Source: Przewalskia tangutica
Taxonomy: Eukaryota > Streptophyta > Magnoliopsida > Solanales > Solanaceae
DNA length: 64,000 nucleotides
Direction: 5' to 3'
Assembly (NCBI GenBank): GCA_029844215.1
Contig: CM056733.1
Span: 41,429,142-41,493,141, forward strand
The notes beneath the pieces are model-generated. The model was not told the DNA's origin. It was given only the letters and a program-made list of their open reading frames with translations, and searched no databases. The first letter of the stretch is position 1, and each line of letters opens with the position of its first letter. The translations under genes were made by a program, and so were the position numbers. Below, in pieces: positions 21,324-33,642 of the stretch.

Positions 21324-24300
21324 TGTCACGACCCGAACCGGGCCCGTGACTGGTGCCTTACACCGGACACCCTCGTGATACAACATCAGAGAGAATCAGC
21401 GGAAATAAAAACATAAACATGAAACAAGAGACATGATAAATAAACAACCAGCAAAAAAGTTGCCTTCAGATATATTCATAAAACCCGACAGTTATCCTTT
21501 TACAAACTCGCCCACAACAAGATTTCATGCACTTAAGAAGTGACAATAACTATGACGGACAGTGGCCCCGCCATATCCACGAATGTACAAGAACCTACTG
21601 ACTGTGGTAACATACCAAAAGATAAGCCTCCGAGAAACGGGGCTTCCAATACGTTGAATCGTGATCCTATGAGCGAGGATCCACAACCGATGTACCTACC
21701 ATGCGGATGAACGCAGCCCAAGGAGGTCAGATAACAGTACCAAGTATGTGAAATCAAAATATCAGAATGAAATCATAATACATATAAAACAGAGACATGT
21801 ATGATAACCAAACTACACTCATAACATAAAAGGTCATGTCAAGTCGTGACTCACACCTCAAAGTCATCCTCACGCCCGTGGAACTCCTTCCTCACCGCCA
21901 TGCCTAGGTACAAACCATGTGATACGTATAACATGTCTCGCCCATCTCATGGACCCGATAGAAACGTGTGAATACATTCTGCTCATCTCATGAACTCGGT
22001 AGTCGGATGGAATACATTCGGTCCATCCTACGGACGCGTAGTCGAGTGAAATACATTCCTGCTCATCCCACGAACGCGTAGTCGAGTGAAATACATTCGG
22101 TTCATCCATGAACGCGTAGTCGAGTGAAATACATTCGGTTCATCCCATGAACGCGTAGTCGAGTGAAATACATTCGGTTCATCCTATGAACCGAGTCGAG
22201 TAAAATACAAGACTTGCACAACAAGGCTATCACACGCAAACATAGGCAAGTTACACACAACTTAAGGTACTATCATTTTATGCCAAAATCCGGTTCGACC
22301 TAAAGTATTACATACATTAACTCTTTTAAAAAGATACGTTTCTTTCACAAAAGTCACACAATGTTCGTAGTATAAAATAGAGTGACTATCTTTTAAGTAA
22401 ACCAAAACACTTCCCTTGTAAAATCAAGTAACACATTATTTTCCAAACGTTCAAGTTTGCCTAATTTCAAATGCTCAAGTTTCTCATTTTCGAAAGGTTT
22501 CGTAGTTCATAGTTTTAATCACTTAAGAATATAATTCTCCTTTAAAACAAATTTGAGAAACATATGCCTTATGTGTGAGTAGGTTGTTCTTTGTCTATTA
22601 CAATCTTATAAAAGCAGCCATGATCTAGGAAATGTAATATCATTTTGTCTCATCTTAGCTTCTATGCAGATGAAGGTTTCTACTTGTTTTAATAACAATT
22701 AGTCAATACATTTCCTTTATTAACGCTGCAATGGTTTGTTCGATACTTAATCTCATTTCCGAAATCAGTAAAACATTATTCTTTTAAAACCAACTACTCA
22801 TTACTCGCGAATGAGGTTTTTACAACATTTTAACAAAATTCATAACAAGTCAAACTAAGTCAAGTCTCTTATCTTTCAAGATCAAGTCTCTTAACTTTCA
22901 AAATCAAGTCGTGTATAAGTCAAGTCTCTTATCTTTCAAGATCAAGTCTCTTAACTTTCAAAATCAAGTCGTGTATAAGTCAAGTCTCTTATCTTTCTAC
23001 AATCAATTAACAATTCTTTTAACTTCATTAAGTCGTTATAACTAACTTCCCTTAAAGCTATTATAACACCCTATGTTTTAAACCAACCAAATCACTTAGC
23101 ACATGTACGCTCACCGTACTACATAGTTCACAACAATCATGCTAGAAAAGATAGGAAGAGGTTCACATACCTCGCGACGATTATCGACAAATAGCAAAAC
23201 GCTCCAAGTACTTCAACCCGTCGGCTACTCCTTAAGCCAAGTAGATCACGCCACACGGAGTACTCCACTCCTAAAATGGTCATAGTACTTCTATCAAACC
23301 TTTCTTACCATTGAAGACTTATACCAATAAAAAGCCCTCTAATTCTACGGAAAATTCGCAAAGACTTCCGCTTTTATTCATTTTTCCATCTTTCTCCAAG
23401 GCGAATAACGTAATATATATACCATATATATATATAAGGCGTAATAATTAAACAACATAAAGAAGGGGATTACACGCCCAAACGGTAACGCTGTTTACTA
23501 TCACGCCCATAATAACAACAAGTAAAAGAAGGGGATTACGCTACCAAACGGTAACGCGTTTACTATCACGCCTTCATAACAATACAATAATTAAAAAGGG
23601 ATCACACGCCCAAACGAACGCGATTGAACAATCTTCCCTTAATGAAATGTAAATACTGTCCAAAGTAAATACATCCAAAGTAAATCATCCCAAAGTAAAT
23701 CTGATCCTTAAGTTGGGGTCCTTGGCCAACTTTGTCCATTTTACTTATCCAATTACTTCATTAGTCATCCAACTTATATTCCATCTTAATATAAGTTATA
23801 GTTACTTTGTTAATTACTTCTTCACAAGTAAGATACGTTTTACCATTTTAATGGCAAGCGGCCAATCCTTTCTTTTAACAAGTTAACAAGATCCAACTAT
23901 ACCAAACTTTACTCCATATTTTATATAATCCAAAATATAATTATAATATATGTATAATGACCAATTCACAAAGAGGTTAAGGTTTACTACCTCAAATAGC
24001 CCAAAATTATCCAAGAACTTAATGTCGCTCCAAGCAAGTCTTAGCTCCAAATCTTTCCGTTCCAATCCGCTACAAGCAACCCATAGAAGCTCCTAACCAA
24101 CTTATCTTCTAGAACAAACTACAAAAAGTGAAGAACTATTTTGGTTTCCAACTAGTAAGTTTCGTCCAAGTCATGAACAATAGGTTAGGGGTGTGAAATC
24201 TTTTCCAACTCTTGGTACACAATCTTCCTAACACATTAGGGAAGAACACTTGAGAGTTTAAGAATTGTTGGACAAATTTAGGTCAAGAAATGGGCTAAAA

Positions 24301-24908
24301 ACGAGCAAGGTCAAGGGAGAAGGAGGGAATTTCTTGTCTTGAAATGGTTGAGTGTGGAAGTTTTCATCAACTAAGGGTGCATATATAGGACAACCAAGGG
24401 GCTAGGATGAAGGCAAGTGTGTGGTTGAGATTGGGGACAAGTGTGTGTGGGTCCCACAAGCCACTTGTCCACACAAAATATCTAGCAAGACTTGGCCACT
24501 TGTCCATTAAAAATATCTAGCAAGACAAGGCCACTTGTCTTGCCACTTGTTAGCAAATTTCGCCGTGAGGCCACCTAGGGGTGACACGTGTCACCCTCCT
24601 ACTGCCCAAAATATTTCACCTTCGAAAATATCCATAAAGACAAAAATCTCGAAAACAAAGTGGGCCCCACAAAATCAGAATTTCTCCGTGGCCCCACGTG
24701 ACCAATTCGGAAATAAAATTCCATAATTCTAATATAATTCAAGAAGCCCAAATACCAAATCTGGGAATCCAATTCCCATCAACGAACCTTTTTCCTTCAC
24801 AAAACCCTAAACTTTTCCGAAAAATCACATCTTTCTTTCTTTCCAAAATTTATGTCGATTCTCGCACGCATATCCTCACCTATATACCACGGAACTACGG
24901 GTATAACA
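21324..24908 (-). mobile_element. L3 3' LTR (left copy)
   Basis: 3585 bp, starting tgtcacgacccgaaccggg and ending acgggtataaca. It is close to 27210-30415 but keeps the usual first 390 bases that the other copy has lost. Internal repeats: 39-bp units of the cattcggttcatcccatg type at 21947-22205, a 60-bp unit twice at 22858-22977, and about 67-bp units with acgcccaaacggtaacgc at 23464-23640. Confidence 0.85.
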
Positions 24909-25660
24909 TTCTTCCTTAGAAACATTCGTCGAATGTTCCTTCTAAGTCTCCAAACGCATTTGCGTCGGTATAGTCTTCACTACTATACTTACAAACCGAT
25001 CACGCCACCAATGGCGAGAATATAACATGCGCAAAACTCAAATCCAAGCCAACGAGGAATCATTTCTAATCTCACAACAAATCCCACTAGCTTCAATTTA
25101 CTCTAAGGCCATTCCCGCCTTCACGATCCGATTCTGGTCGAACGATCCACGAACCCGCACGATGGTTACCTAAAATCGCCTAGCACCTCGTGACCCTACC
25201 ACGGCGGGACCACCTCGAACCGACCCACCCCAAACCGGCCGCGGGTTGACACGCAACCTTGCCTCAACCCGACCCATTTGCCGCGCCAAACTCTTGTTCC
25301 CTGATCCGGAACAATCTCACTAATCAAGTTACGCAAACCTAGTGGTCTTCTTATCATAACTATCCTTATATAATTCACACCACTCGGGGACTTACCACAC
25401 AATTTGTTTTACCCCTCGTATACTATGCACTCCGACAAAGGTCAATCGTAAACAAATCTTTTACTCAAGACGGCCTCGCATCTAAGGTCTCCACTTATAA
25501 TATTCTAAGGTTCACACCTTCCATGACCCCAAACTTACCTCTTCAACTAGTCATGTTCTCTAAGTTATACTTAACACAATGCTATCTGTACATAGCACAC
25601 AATAATAAGATCATCATATCGCGCAAACAAAACTCTAGAGGTTAAGGATATACTGTATCT
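24909..25660. other. L3 internal spacer without pol
   Basis: Next to the LTR are the purine tract and the short hairpin 24921-24937. The remaining 700 bases show no polymerase or integrase motif on either strand. This is where pol would lie in an autonomous relative. Confidence 0.6.
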
Positions 25661-25671
25661 ACCGCTTCACT

Positions 25672-26869
25672 CTAATCATAGGCACACCTGCAGGCGCATA
25701 GTAGAAGGCGATGAACCCGCCATCGATCCGTAGGCTGCGTCATGCTGCCGGTACCCCTCCTATAAGCGCATTCTCTCGTCACATGGCCCTGACGGCCGCA
25801 GGTGAAACAAGCACCAGTAAAAAGACGATATTCCCCGGGATGACGCCTGCCACATCGTGCACACTGAGGGGGACATGAATCCTGCTCGCTAGAACTCACG
25901 TATATCTGTGAACCAGAAGCCCCGAGCCACGACCAGCTCCGAATACCGAACGCCCCAAGATCGCGAAGGACCACTCAGTCTGCGAAGGTGCATAACTAGC
26001 TCGCCGAGGCGGTCCGCCTCGCAAGTTACCAAAGGACCTGCTGCTCGCCTTCTTCTCGCGATCCGGCCATTCGCCGACCTCTCCGTGCCTCACATCCAAG
26101 TGCATGAGCTGCGTGCGGCAATGTCCATGCGGTGAAGAGCTACACCAACAAGCCTCGCCAAGTAATCATCGAGCCGGTGGCGTGGCGGTGCACTCGTCCT
26201 CCATATCGGTCACTAAGGCGGGACATACCGAGCAAACTCCACGTTGTACTCCTAACCAGACGCGCGGCCCGCTTTAACGTCAAAAATCTGTCGCCCGAGC
26301 CCTCTCATCCGCGAGGCAAGAAATATGCAAGAAATGCCTTGAGAACTCGCCCCAAATCGGCTGAGCGCATGTTCCTCGACAGCTTCCTATGAATCAAACT
26401 ACCGATCGCAGATCACGCGGTGATGCGAACCCAATACCACCGACCGCCTATGAGACACCGATCACTCATGATCCAGAGTCGCTTCGGATAAACTCTGAGG
26501 TCATCTCGCCTCGATCCATAGAACGGCGGCTACAACTCGAAAGTCCGTAGTCTCAAATGCTCGCTCGGGGTGAACTACAGTGCTCTGGATCGGAATCGCC
26601 TGATCCAGCCTCTCATATCTCGCCACGACTTCGCTAGTAATCGCCATCTCCTTGTACCCATCTCATCCGCTCCAGCCGTGGACCGAGGCTCAGTATCAGT
26701 AGTCTCGCGACCACCGCTGCGGCTCTAACTCGCTGGCCGTGGCGGCGCAAAACTCGCCGTCGGAAGCACTATCTCGTGTAACGATCGGGCCTTCGCCGGT
26801 AACCTCTCGTGCTCTACTCACGCCTCTCGGCCGCTTTGCCCTTCGGGCCCGATTGCCTTGTGGAGGCAT
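25672..26869 (-). pseudogene. L3 gag
   Basis: Start codon at 26869 (MPPQGNRARRAKRPRG), like the MPPRK start of E0 gag. The core is broken by frameshifts. Near the end (25672-25974) comes CARCGRRHPGEYRL, a first knuckle lacking its last Cys, then a complete knuckle CFTCGRQGHVTREC. The protein would form the virus-like particle and bind RNA. It ends in a spacer and does not run into a protease. Confidence 0.75.
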
Positions 26870-27057
26870 AAGCGCACATAAGAATACGTCGGAGGAGTCC
26901 AACTTATAACATGACTCTAAGGCACGATCTCAGAGTGAGAAGAATAGAAACCAATCCTAAATGTCCTGCAGCCTCCTGATTATAGATGTGGTGCACAACA
27001 CACCGATAATCAAGACTCTACTAGACACGGTCTGTAGACACTTTCCGAGGACTAACT

Positions 27058-27069
27058 GCTCTGATACCA
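27058..27069 (-). other. Primer binding site of L3 (tRNA-iMet type)
   Basis: Minus strand TGGTATCAGAGC, the classic initiator-methionine tRNA site, 4 bases inside the LTR at 27074. Confidence 0.85.
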
Positions 27070-27073
27070 CTTT

Positions 27074-30000
27074 TGTCACTTTGCCGCGAGTCTCACTCCG
27101 GAGACCCAACAAATGGTACCGGGCTGCTTGTGATCCCATACACAGCGGACGTGCCATACGGAGAGCCACGGTTCGGTCTGTTTCGTAGAGGCTCGCCTTT
27201 ATACGCCACCGAAGGAGGTCGATAACAGTACCAAGTATGTGAAATCAAAATATCAGAATGAAATCATAATTATATAAAACAGAGACATGTATGATAACCA
27301 AACTACATTTCATAACATAAAAGCCATGTCAAGTCGTGGACTCACACCTCAAAGTCATCCTCATGCCCGTGGAACTCCTTCCTCACCGCCAGCCTAGGTA
27401 CAAACCATGTGATACGTATAACATGTCTCGCCCATCTCATGGACCCGATAGAAACGCAGAATACATTCCGGTTCATCTCATGAACTCGGTAGTCGGATGG
27501 AATACATTCGGTCCATCCTACGGACGCGTAGTCGAGTGAAATACATTCCTGCTCATCCTACGAACGCGTAGTCGAGTGAAATACATTCGGTTCATCCATG
27601 AACGCGGTAGTCGAGTGAAATACATTCGGTTCATCCCATGAACGCGGTAGTCGAGTGAAATACATTCGGTTCATCCCATGAACCGTAGTCGAGTAAAATA
27701 CAACACTTGCACAACAAGGCTATCACACGCAAACATAGGCAAGTTACACACAACTTAAGGTACTATCATTTTATGCCAAAATCCCGGTTCTGACCCTAAA
27801 GTATTACATACATTAACTCTTTTAAAAAGATACGTTTCTTTCACAAAAGTCACACAATGTTCGTAGTATAAAATAGAGTGACTATCTTTTAAGTAAACCA
27901 AAACACTTCCCTTGTAAAATCAAGTAACACATTATTTTCCAAACGTTCAAGTTTGCCTAATTTCAAATGCTCAAGTTTCTCATTTTGAAAGGTTTCAGAG
28001 TTCATAGTTTTAATCACTTAAGAATATAATTCTCCTTTAAAACAAATTTGAGAAACATATGCCTTATGTGTGAGTAGGTTGTTCTTTGTCTATTACAATC
28101 TTATAAAAGCAGCCATGATCTAGGAAATGTAATATCATTTTGTCTCATCTTAGCTTCTATGCAGATGAAGGTTTCTACTTGTTTTAATAACAATTAGTCA
28201 ATACATTTCCTTTATTAACGCTGCAATGGTTTGTTCGATACTTAATCTCATTTCCGAATCAAGAAACATTATTCTTTAAAACCAACTACTCATTACTCGC
28301 GAATGAGGTTTTTACAACATTTTAACAAAATTCATAACAAGTCAAACTAAGTCAAGTCTCTTATCTTTCAAGATCAAGTCTCTTAACTTTCAAAATCAAG
28401 TCGTGTATAAGTCAAGTCTCTTATCTTTCAAGATCAAGTCTCTTAACTTTCAAAATCAAGTCGTGTATAAGTCAAGTCTCTTATCTTTCTACAATCAATA
28501 AACCATTCTTTTACCTACATAAAGTCGTTATAACTAACTTCCCATAAAGCTATTATAACACCCTATGTTTTAAACCAACCAAATCACTTAGCACATGTAC
28601 GTCTACCGTACTACATAGTTCACAACAATCATGCTAGAAAAGATAGGAAGAGGTTCACATACCTCGCGACGATTATCGACAAATAGCAAAACGCTCCAAG
28701 TACTTCAACCCGTCGGCTACTCCTTAAGCCAAGTAGATCACGCCACACGTAGTACTCCACTCCTAAAATGGTCATAGTACTTCTATCAAACCTTTCTTAC
28801 CATTGAAGACTTATACCAATAAAAAGCCCTCTAATTCTACGGAAAATTCGGCAGCACTTCCCCCGTTTTTATTCATTTTTCCATCTTTCTCCAAGGCCCG
28901 AATAACCGTAATATATATACCATATATATATATAAGGCGTAATAATTAAACAACATAAAGAAGGGGATTACACGCCCAAACGGTAACGCGGTTTACTATC
29001 ACGCCTCCATAATAACAACAAGTAAAAGAAGAGGATTACGCGCCCAAACGGTAACGCGGTTTACTATCACGCCTTCATAACAATACAATAATTAAAAAGG
29101 GGATCACACGCCCAAACGGAACACGATTGAACAATCTTCCCTTAATGAAATGTAAATACGGTCAAAGTAAATACACCCAAAGTAAATCGTCAAAGTAAAT
29201 ACTGTCCTTAAGTTGGGGTCCTTGGCCAACTTTGTCCATTTTACTTATCCAATTACTTCATTAGTCATCCAACTTATATTCCATCTTAATATAAGTTATA
29301 GTTACTTTGTTAATTACTTCTTCACAAGTAAGATACGTTTTTACCATTTTAATGGCAAACGGCCAATCCTTTCTTTTAACAAGTTAACAAGATCCAACTT
29401 TTCCAAACTTTACTCCATATTTTATATACTCCATAATATACTTATAATATATGTATAATGACCAATTCACAAAGAGGTTAAGGTTTACTACCTCAAATAG
29501 CCCAAAATTATCCAAGAACTTAATGTCGCTCCAAGCAAGTCTTAGCTCCAAATCTTTCCGTTCCAATCCGCTACAAGCAACCCATAGAAGCTCCTAACCA
29601 ACTTCTCTTCAAGAACCAACTCCAAAAAGTGAAGAACACTTAGGGTTTCCAACTAGTAAGTTTCGGCCAAGGCATGAACAATAGGTTAGGGGTGTGAAAT
29701 CTTTTCCAACTCTTGGTACACAATCTTCCTAACACCTTAGGGAAGAACACTTGAGAGTTTAAGAATTGTTGGACAAATTTAGGTCAAGAAATGGGCTAAA
29801 AACGAGAGCAAGGTCAAGGGAGAAGGAGGGAATTTCTTGTCTTGAAATGGTTGAGTGTGGAAGTTTTCATCAACTAAGGGTGCATATATAGGACAACCAA
29901 GGGCTAGGATGAAGGCAAGTGTGTGGTTGAGATTGGGGACAAGTGTGTGTGGGTCCCACAAGCCACTTGTCCACACAAAATATCTAGCAAGACTTGGCCA

Positions 30001-30415
30001 CTTGTCCACAAAAAATATCTAGCAAGACAAGGCCACTTGTCTTGCCACTTGTTAGCAAATTTCGGCCACGAGGCCACCTAGGGGTGACACGTGTCACCCT
30101 CCTACTCCCAAAATATTTCATCTTAGAAAATATCCATAAAGACAAAAATCTCAAAACAAAGTGGGCCCACAAAATCAGAATTTCTCCGTGGGCCCACGTG
30201 ACCAATTCCGGAAATAAAATTCCATAATTCTAATATAATTCAAGAAGCCCAAATACCAAATCTGGGAATCCAATTCCCATCAACGAACCTTTTTCCTTCA
30301 CAAAACCCGGAAACTTTTCCGTCGAAAAATCACATCTTTCTTTCTTTCCAAAATTTATGTCGTATTCTCGCACGTACATCCTCACCTATATACCCTGGAA
30401 CTACGGGGTATAACA
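27074..30415 (-). mobile_element. L3 5' LTR (right copy)
   Basis: 3342 bp, ending ctacggggtataaca. From about 27210 onward it tracks the left LTR very closely. The first 135 bases are unrelated to it. It has the same internal repeats: about 27430-27690 (39-bp units), 28350-28469 (60-bp unit) and 28962-29130. An inverted TATA-like tatatat lies near 29885, roughly 530 bases from the LTR start. Confidence 0.85.
27080..27208. other. Unexplained GC-rich patch at the start of the L3 right LTR
   Basis: After tgtcac the sequence departs from every other LTR here (ctttgccgcgagtctcac ... ggttcggtctgtttcg) and rejoins the L3 LTR at gaaggaggtcgataacag. It replaces roughly 390 bases of normal LTR. I could not assign a source. 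Confidence 0.6.
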
Positions 30416-30420
30416 CCTTG

Positions 30421-33400
30421 CCCACTCTACGGACGATCTGGTAGGGCCCAATGTACCTTGGGCTGAGTTTCCCCTTCTTACCGAATCTCATCACCCCCTT
30501 CATGGGTGACACCTTCAAGAAGACCCAATCGTCTACCTGAAACTCCAAATGCCGACGCCGATTATCCGCATAAGACTTCTGCCGACTCTGAGTTGCTAAC
30601 GATCTCTCGGATAAGCTTCACATTATCCACACCTTTGTACCAACCGCCAACTAATCGTACCTCGCCCACGCCGAACCAACCAATCGGCGATCTACATTTC
30701 CGCCATATAAAGCCTCGTATGGCGCCATCCAGATATCTTGGAATGGTAGCTGTTATTATAAGCAAACTCCACAAGAGGTAAATGGTCCTCCCAGCTACCA
30801 CTGAAATCAATCACGCAGCTCGCAAGATATCCTCGTTGTTCGGATAGTACGCCCGCTGCCGTCGACACCGAGGATGAAATCTCAGATCGAGACTCACTGT
30901 GTCCCAAACCCTTCGGAAAGACCTCCAGTTAGCCGTAAATCGGGCTCCTATCGGAAATAATCGACACTTTGGGACACCGCGGCCTCACAATCTCACGATG
31001 TACAATCGGCATAGTCTCACCGAAAACGCTGCCCGACCGGAAGGAAATAGCCGATTTCACACCACAACAATAACCCAAATGGAGTCGCATTTCCTCCGAG
31101 TGCGAGGTAACCTGTAACAAAGTCCATGTTGATCATCTCCCACTTCCACGTCGGAATCTCAATAGATCGCAATAATCCACCGGGCCTCCGTGCTCGACCT
31201 TAACTCGCCGGGCAATTAGGACATCTGTGCAACAAAACTCGCCACGTCCTCTTCAAGCCATCCCACCAATACAAACATCCGAGGTCATGGTACATTTTGG
31301 TCGACCGATGATTAGAATAACGAGCACCGTGTGCCTCGAAATCTGGCCGGAGTCACGCCACACGGAACACACAACCGCCCTCAAATCTCATCACCCCATC
31401 AGCGCTACTCGAATAGACTCTTCTCCTCCCGAAGAGTCGATCTCGATACCGCACCAACACCGGGTCCTCAAACCGTCGTGATCTTCACCTCATCAATGAT
31501 GGAAGACTCGCAGAACCTCACGAACCCGCACCCACTATCGTCGGTATCGATCAATCGAACCCAAGGCTCGCTAATCGTGGATTCGATGGACCATGTCCTG
31601 TCTCTCTGGCTGTACCTCTGACAGGCTCCCCATCGATCTACGACTCAAGGCATCAGCAACTACGTTGGCCTTCCCCGGATGGTATAGAATATCAACATCA
31701 TAATCTTTCAACAACTCTAACCACCGTCTCTGTCTCAAGTTCAGCTCCCTTTGCCTGAAGATATACTGGAGGCTCTTGTGGTCTGTATAAATATCCACAT
31801 GAACCCCATATAAATAATGCCTCCAAATATTCAAGGCATGAATAACCGCGGCCAACTCTAAGTCATGGGTAGGGTAATTCCTCTCATGCTTCCGTAACTG
31901 CCGGGAAGCATAGGCTATAACCTTGCCGTGCTGCATCAAAACACACCCTAACCCGATACCCGAGGCATCACAATAGATCACGTACCCGTCTAACCCCTCA
32001 GGGAGAGTAAGAACTGGAGCTGTAGTCAACCTTTCCTTCAGCAACTCGAAACCCTTCTCGCAAGCCTCTGTCCACTGGAACTTGGCTGCTTACGAGTCAC
32101 CCTAGTCAGCGGTGCCGAAATCAAGCAACCGCTCCACAAACCTACGATAATACCGCCACTCCTAAAAACTGCGCACTCGGTCGGAGTAGGTCTCGCCAAG
32201 ACTTGACCGCCTCAATCTTTGCCGTATCTACCCAACACCATCAGCCCGATAATATGCCCGGAATGCCATCGAGGCCAACCAAAACTCACACTTGGAGAAC
32301 TTGGCGAACAACCGTCGCCCGAGAATCCCAATCTGATCCTCAGTGATCTGATGCCTCGCTCTCCGTGAATACACCAGGATGTCATCAATGAATACAATCA
32401 CAAACGTATCCAAAATGGCTTGAACACGGTCATCAAATCCATAAATACCTGGAGCGTTGGTCAAACCGAAAGACATAACCTCAACTCATAGTGCCCATAC
32501 CGGTCACGAATGCAGTCTTTGGGATATCTGCCTCTCGAACTCGAACCTGATGATAACCAGACCGCAGGTCTATCTTTGAGAAACACCTCGCACCCTGCAA
32601 CTGGTCAAACAAATCATCAATCCTGGGGAGGGGGTACCTATTCTTAATGGTTACCTTATTCAGCTGCCTGTAGTCAACACACATACGCAGCTGGCCCCAT
32701 CCTTCTTCTTCACAAACAACACCGCTCCCCACGGAGATACACTAGGCCCGATAAAGCCTTTTCCAAAGAAATCTTTCACCGGTCCTTCACTCCTCAACTC
32801 GGCAGGTGCCATCCTGTATGGCGGAATGGAAATAGGTCGAGTGTCTGGCAACGTGTCAATACAAAACTCAATCTCCCTCTCAGGAGGGATACCCGGAAGA
32901 TCATCTGGGAACACATCTGCAAATTCCCTAACCATCGCATCGATCAAGAAGCGCACCTCACCTGTATCAAATACCCGCACTGATGATAGATGTACCGCTT
33001 CGCACCATCTTCCTAGCCTTGAGGTAAGAAATAAACCTACCCCGGCGACGCCGTGTTGCCCTCCACTCGATAATCGCTCGCCAGAAATCGAACCGAACCA
33101 ACTCGTCCTACCAACGTTGGCATAACAAGAAGCCAACCAGTCCATACCCATAATGACATCAAAATCTGTCAACTCTAACTCTATCAAGTCTGCAAGGGTC
33201 TGACGACTGTGAATGAATACCGGACAACCTCTATACACCCGCTCAGCTAACACCGAATCACCCACTGGCGTAGCTACCTCAAACGGCTCTATCGACACCG
33301 GCTCTTCACCCACTGGCGTAGCTACCTCAAACGGCTCTATCGACACCGGCTCTATCCCGATTCTACCCGCAATAAGAGGGGACACATAGGACAAGGTAGA

Positions 33401-33642
33401 ACCTGGATCTATCAAAGCATAAACATCACAGCCTGAAATTAGTAATGTACCTGTGACGACGTTAGGGGAAGCCTCCTGATCCTGGCGGCTGGCTAATGAA
33501 TAGATGCGGTTCTGAGGGCCGCTAGAACTAGAACCACCACATCGACCTCTACCGCGACCTGCCGGTCCGTGAGTACCCTGCCCTCCGGGGCGCATAACCA
33601 CAGAAGGAGAAGAAGACCCAGCAACAGATCCTGTCGGCTGCG
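30421..33642 (-). pseudogene. G1 pol: protease to integrase
   Basis: Long readable stretches on the minus strand. Protease within 32660-33655 (ISGCDVYALIDPGSTLSY; catalytic D in the LIDPGST context). Reverse transcriptase 32481-32732 and 32228-32476 (LRMCVDYRQLNKVT, KIDLRSGYHQVRV, VIVFIDDILVYS with the catalytic DD pair). RNase H 31571-32044, nearly intact (VIYCDASGIGLGCVL, IYTDHKSLQYIF, VVADALSRRS). Integrase 30421-31500, badly frameshifted. Its gag partner lies at 46483-47643 beyond the Ogre-like insertion; after removing that insertion the frame reads through (…GGTGGTA-QPTGSVAG…). The broken integrase and reverse transcriptase make it inactive as read. Confidence 0.9.
33259..33354 (-). repeat. 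48-bp in-frame tandem duplication in G1 protease region
   Basis: Two adjacent 48-base copies (33259-33306 and 33307-33354) encode PVSIEPFEVATPVG twice, just after the catalytic part of the protease. The corresponding E0 sequence (about 16320) has one copy. Confidence 0.85.

Larger units (their letters stand above)
21324..30415 (-). mobile_element. L3: gag-only LTR element (TR-GAG-like), 9.1 kb
   Basis: Flanked by ccttg at 21319-21323 and 30416-30420. It has two long LTRs (21324-24908 and 27074-30415) and an internal region of only 2.2 kb. That region contains gag and a tRNA-iMet-type primer site (27058-27069) but no recognisable protease, reverse transcriptase, RNase H or integrase. Such an element would depend on enzymes from a related autonomous copy. 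It inserted into G1 integrase, which reads on across it. Confidence 0.85.

Noticed and set aside
27080..27208. Organellar DNA insertion
   Set aside because: The GC-rich patch looks foreign, but I could not match it to any plastid or mitochondrial gene from memory, so I leave the source open.
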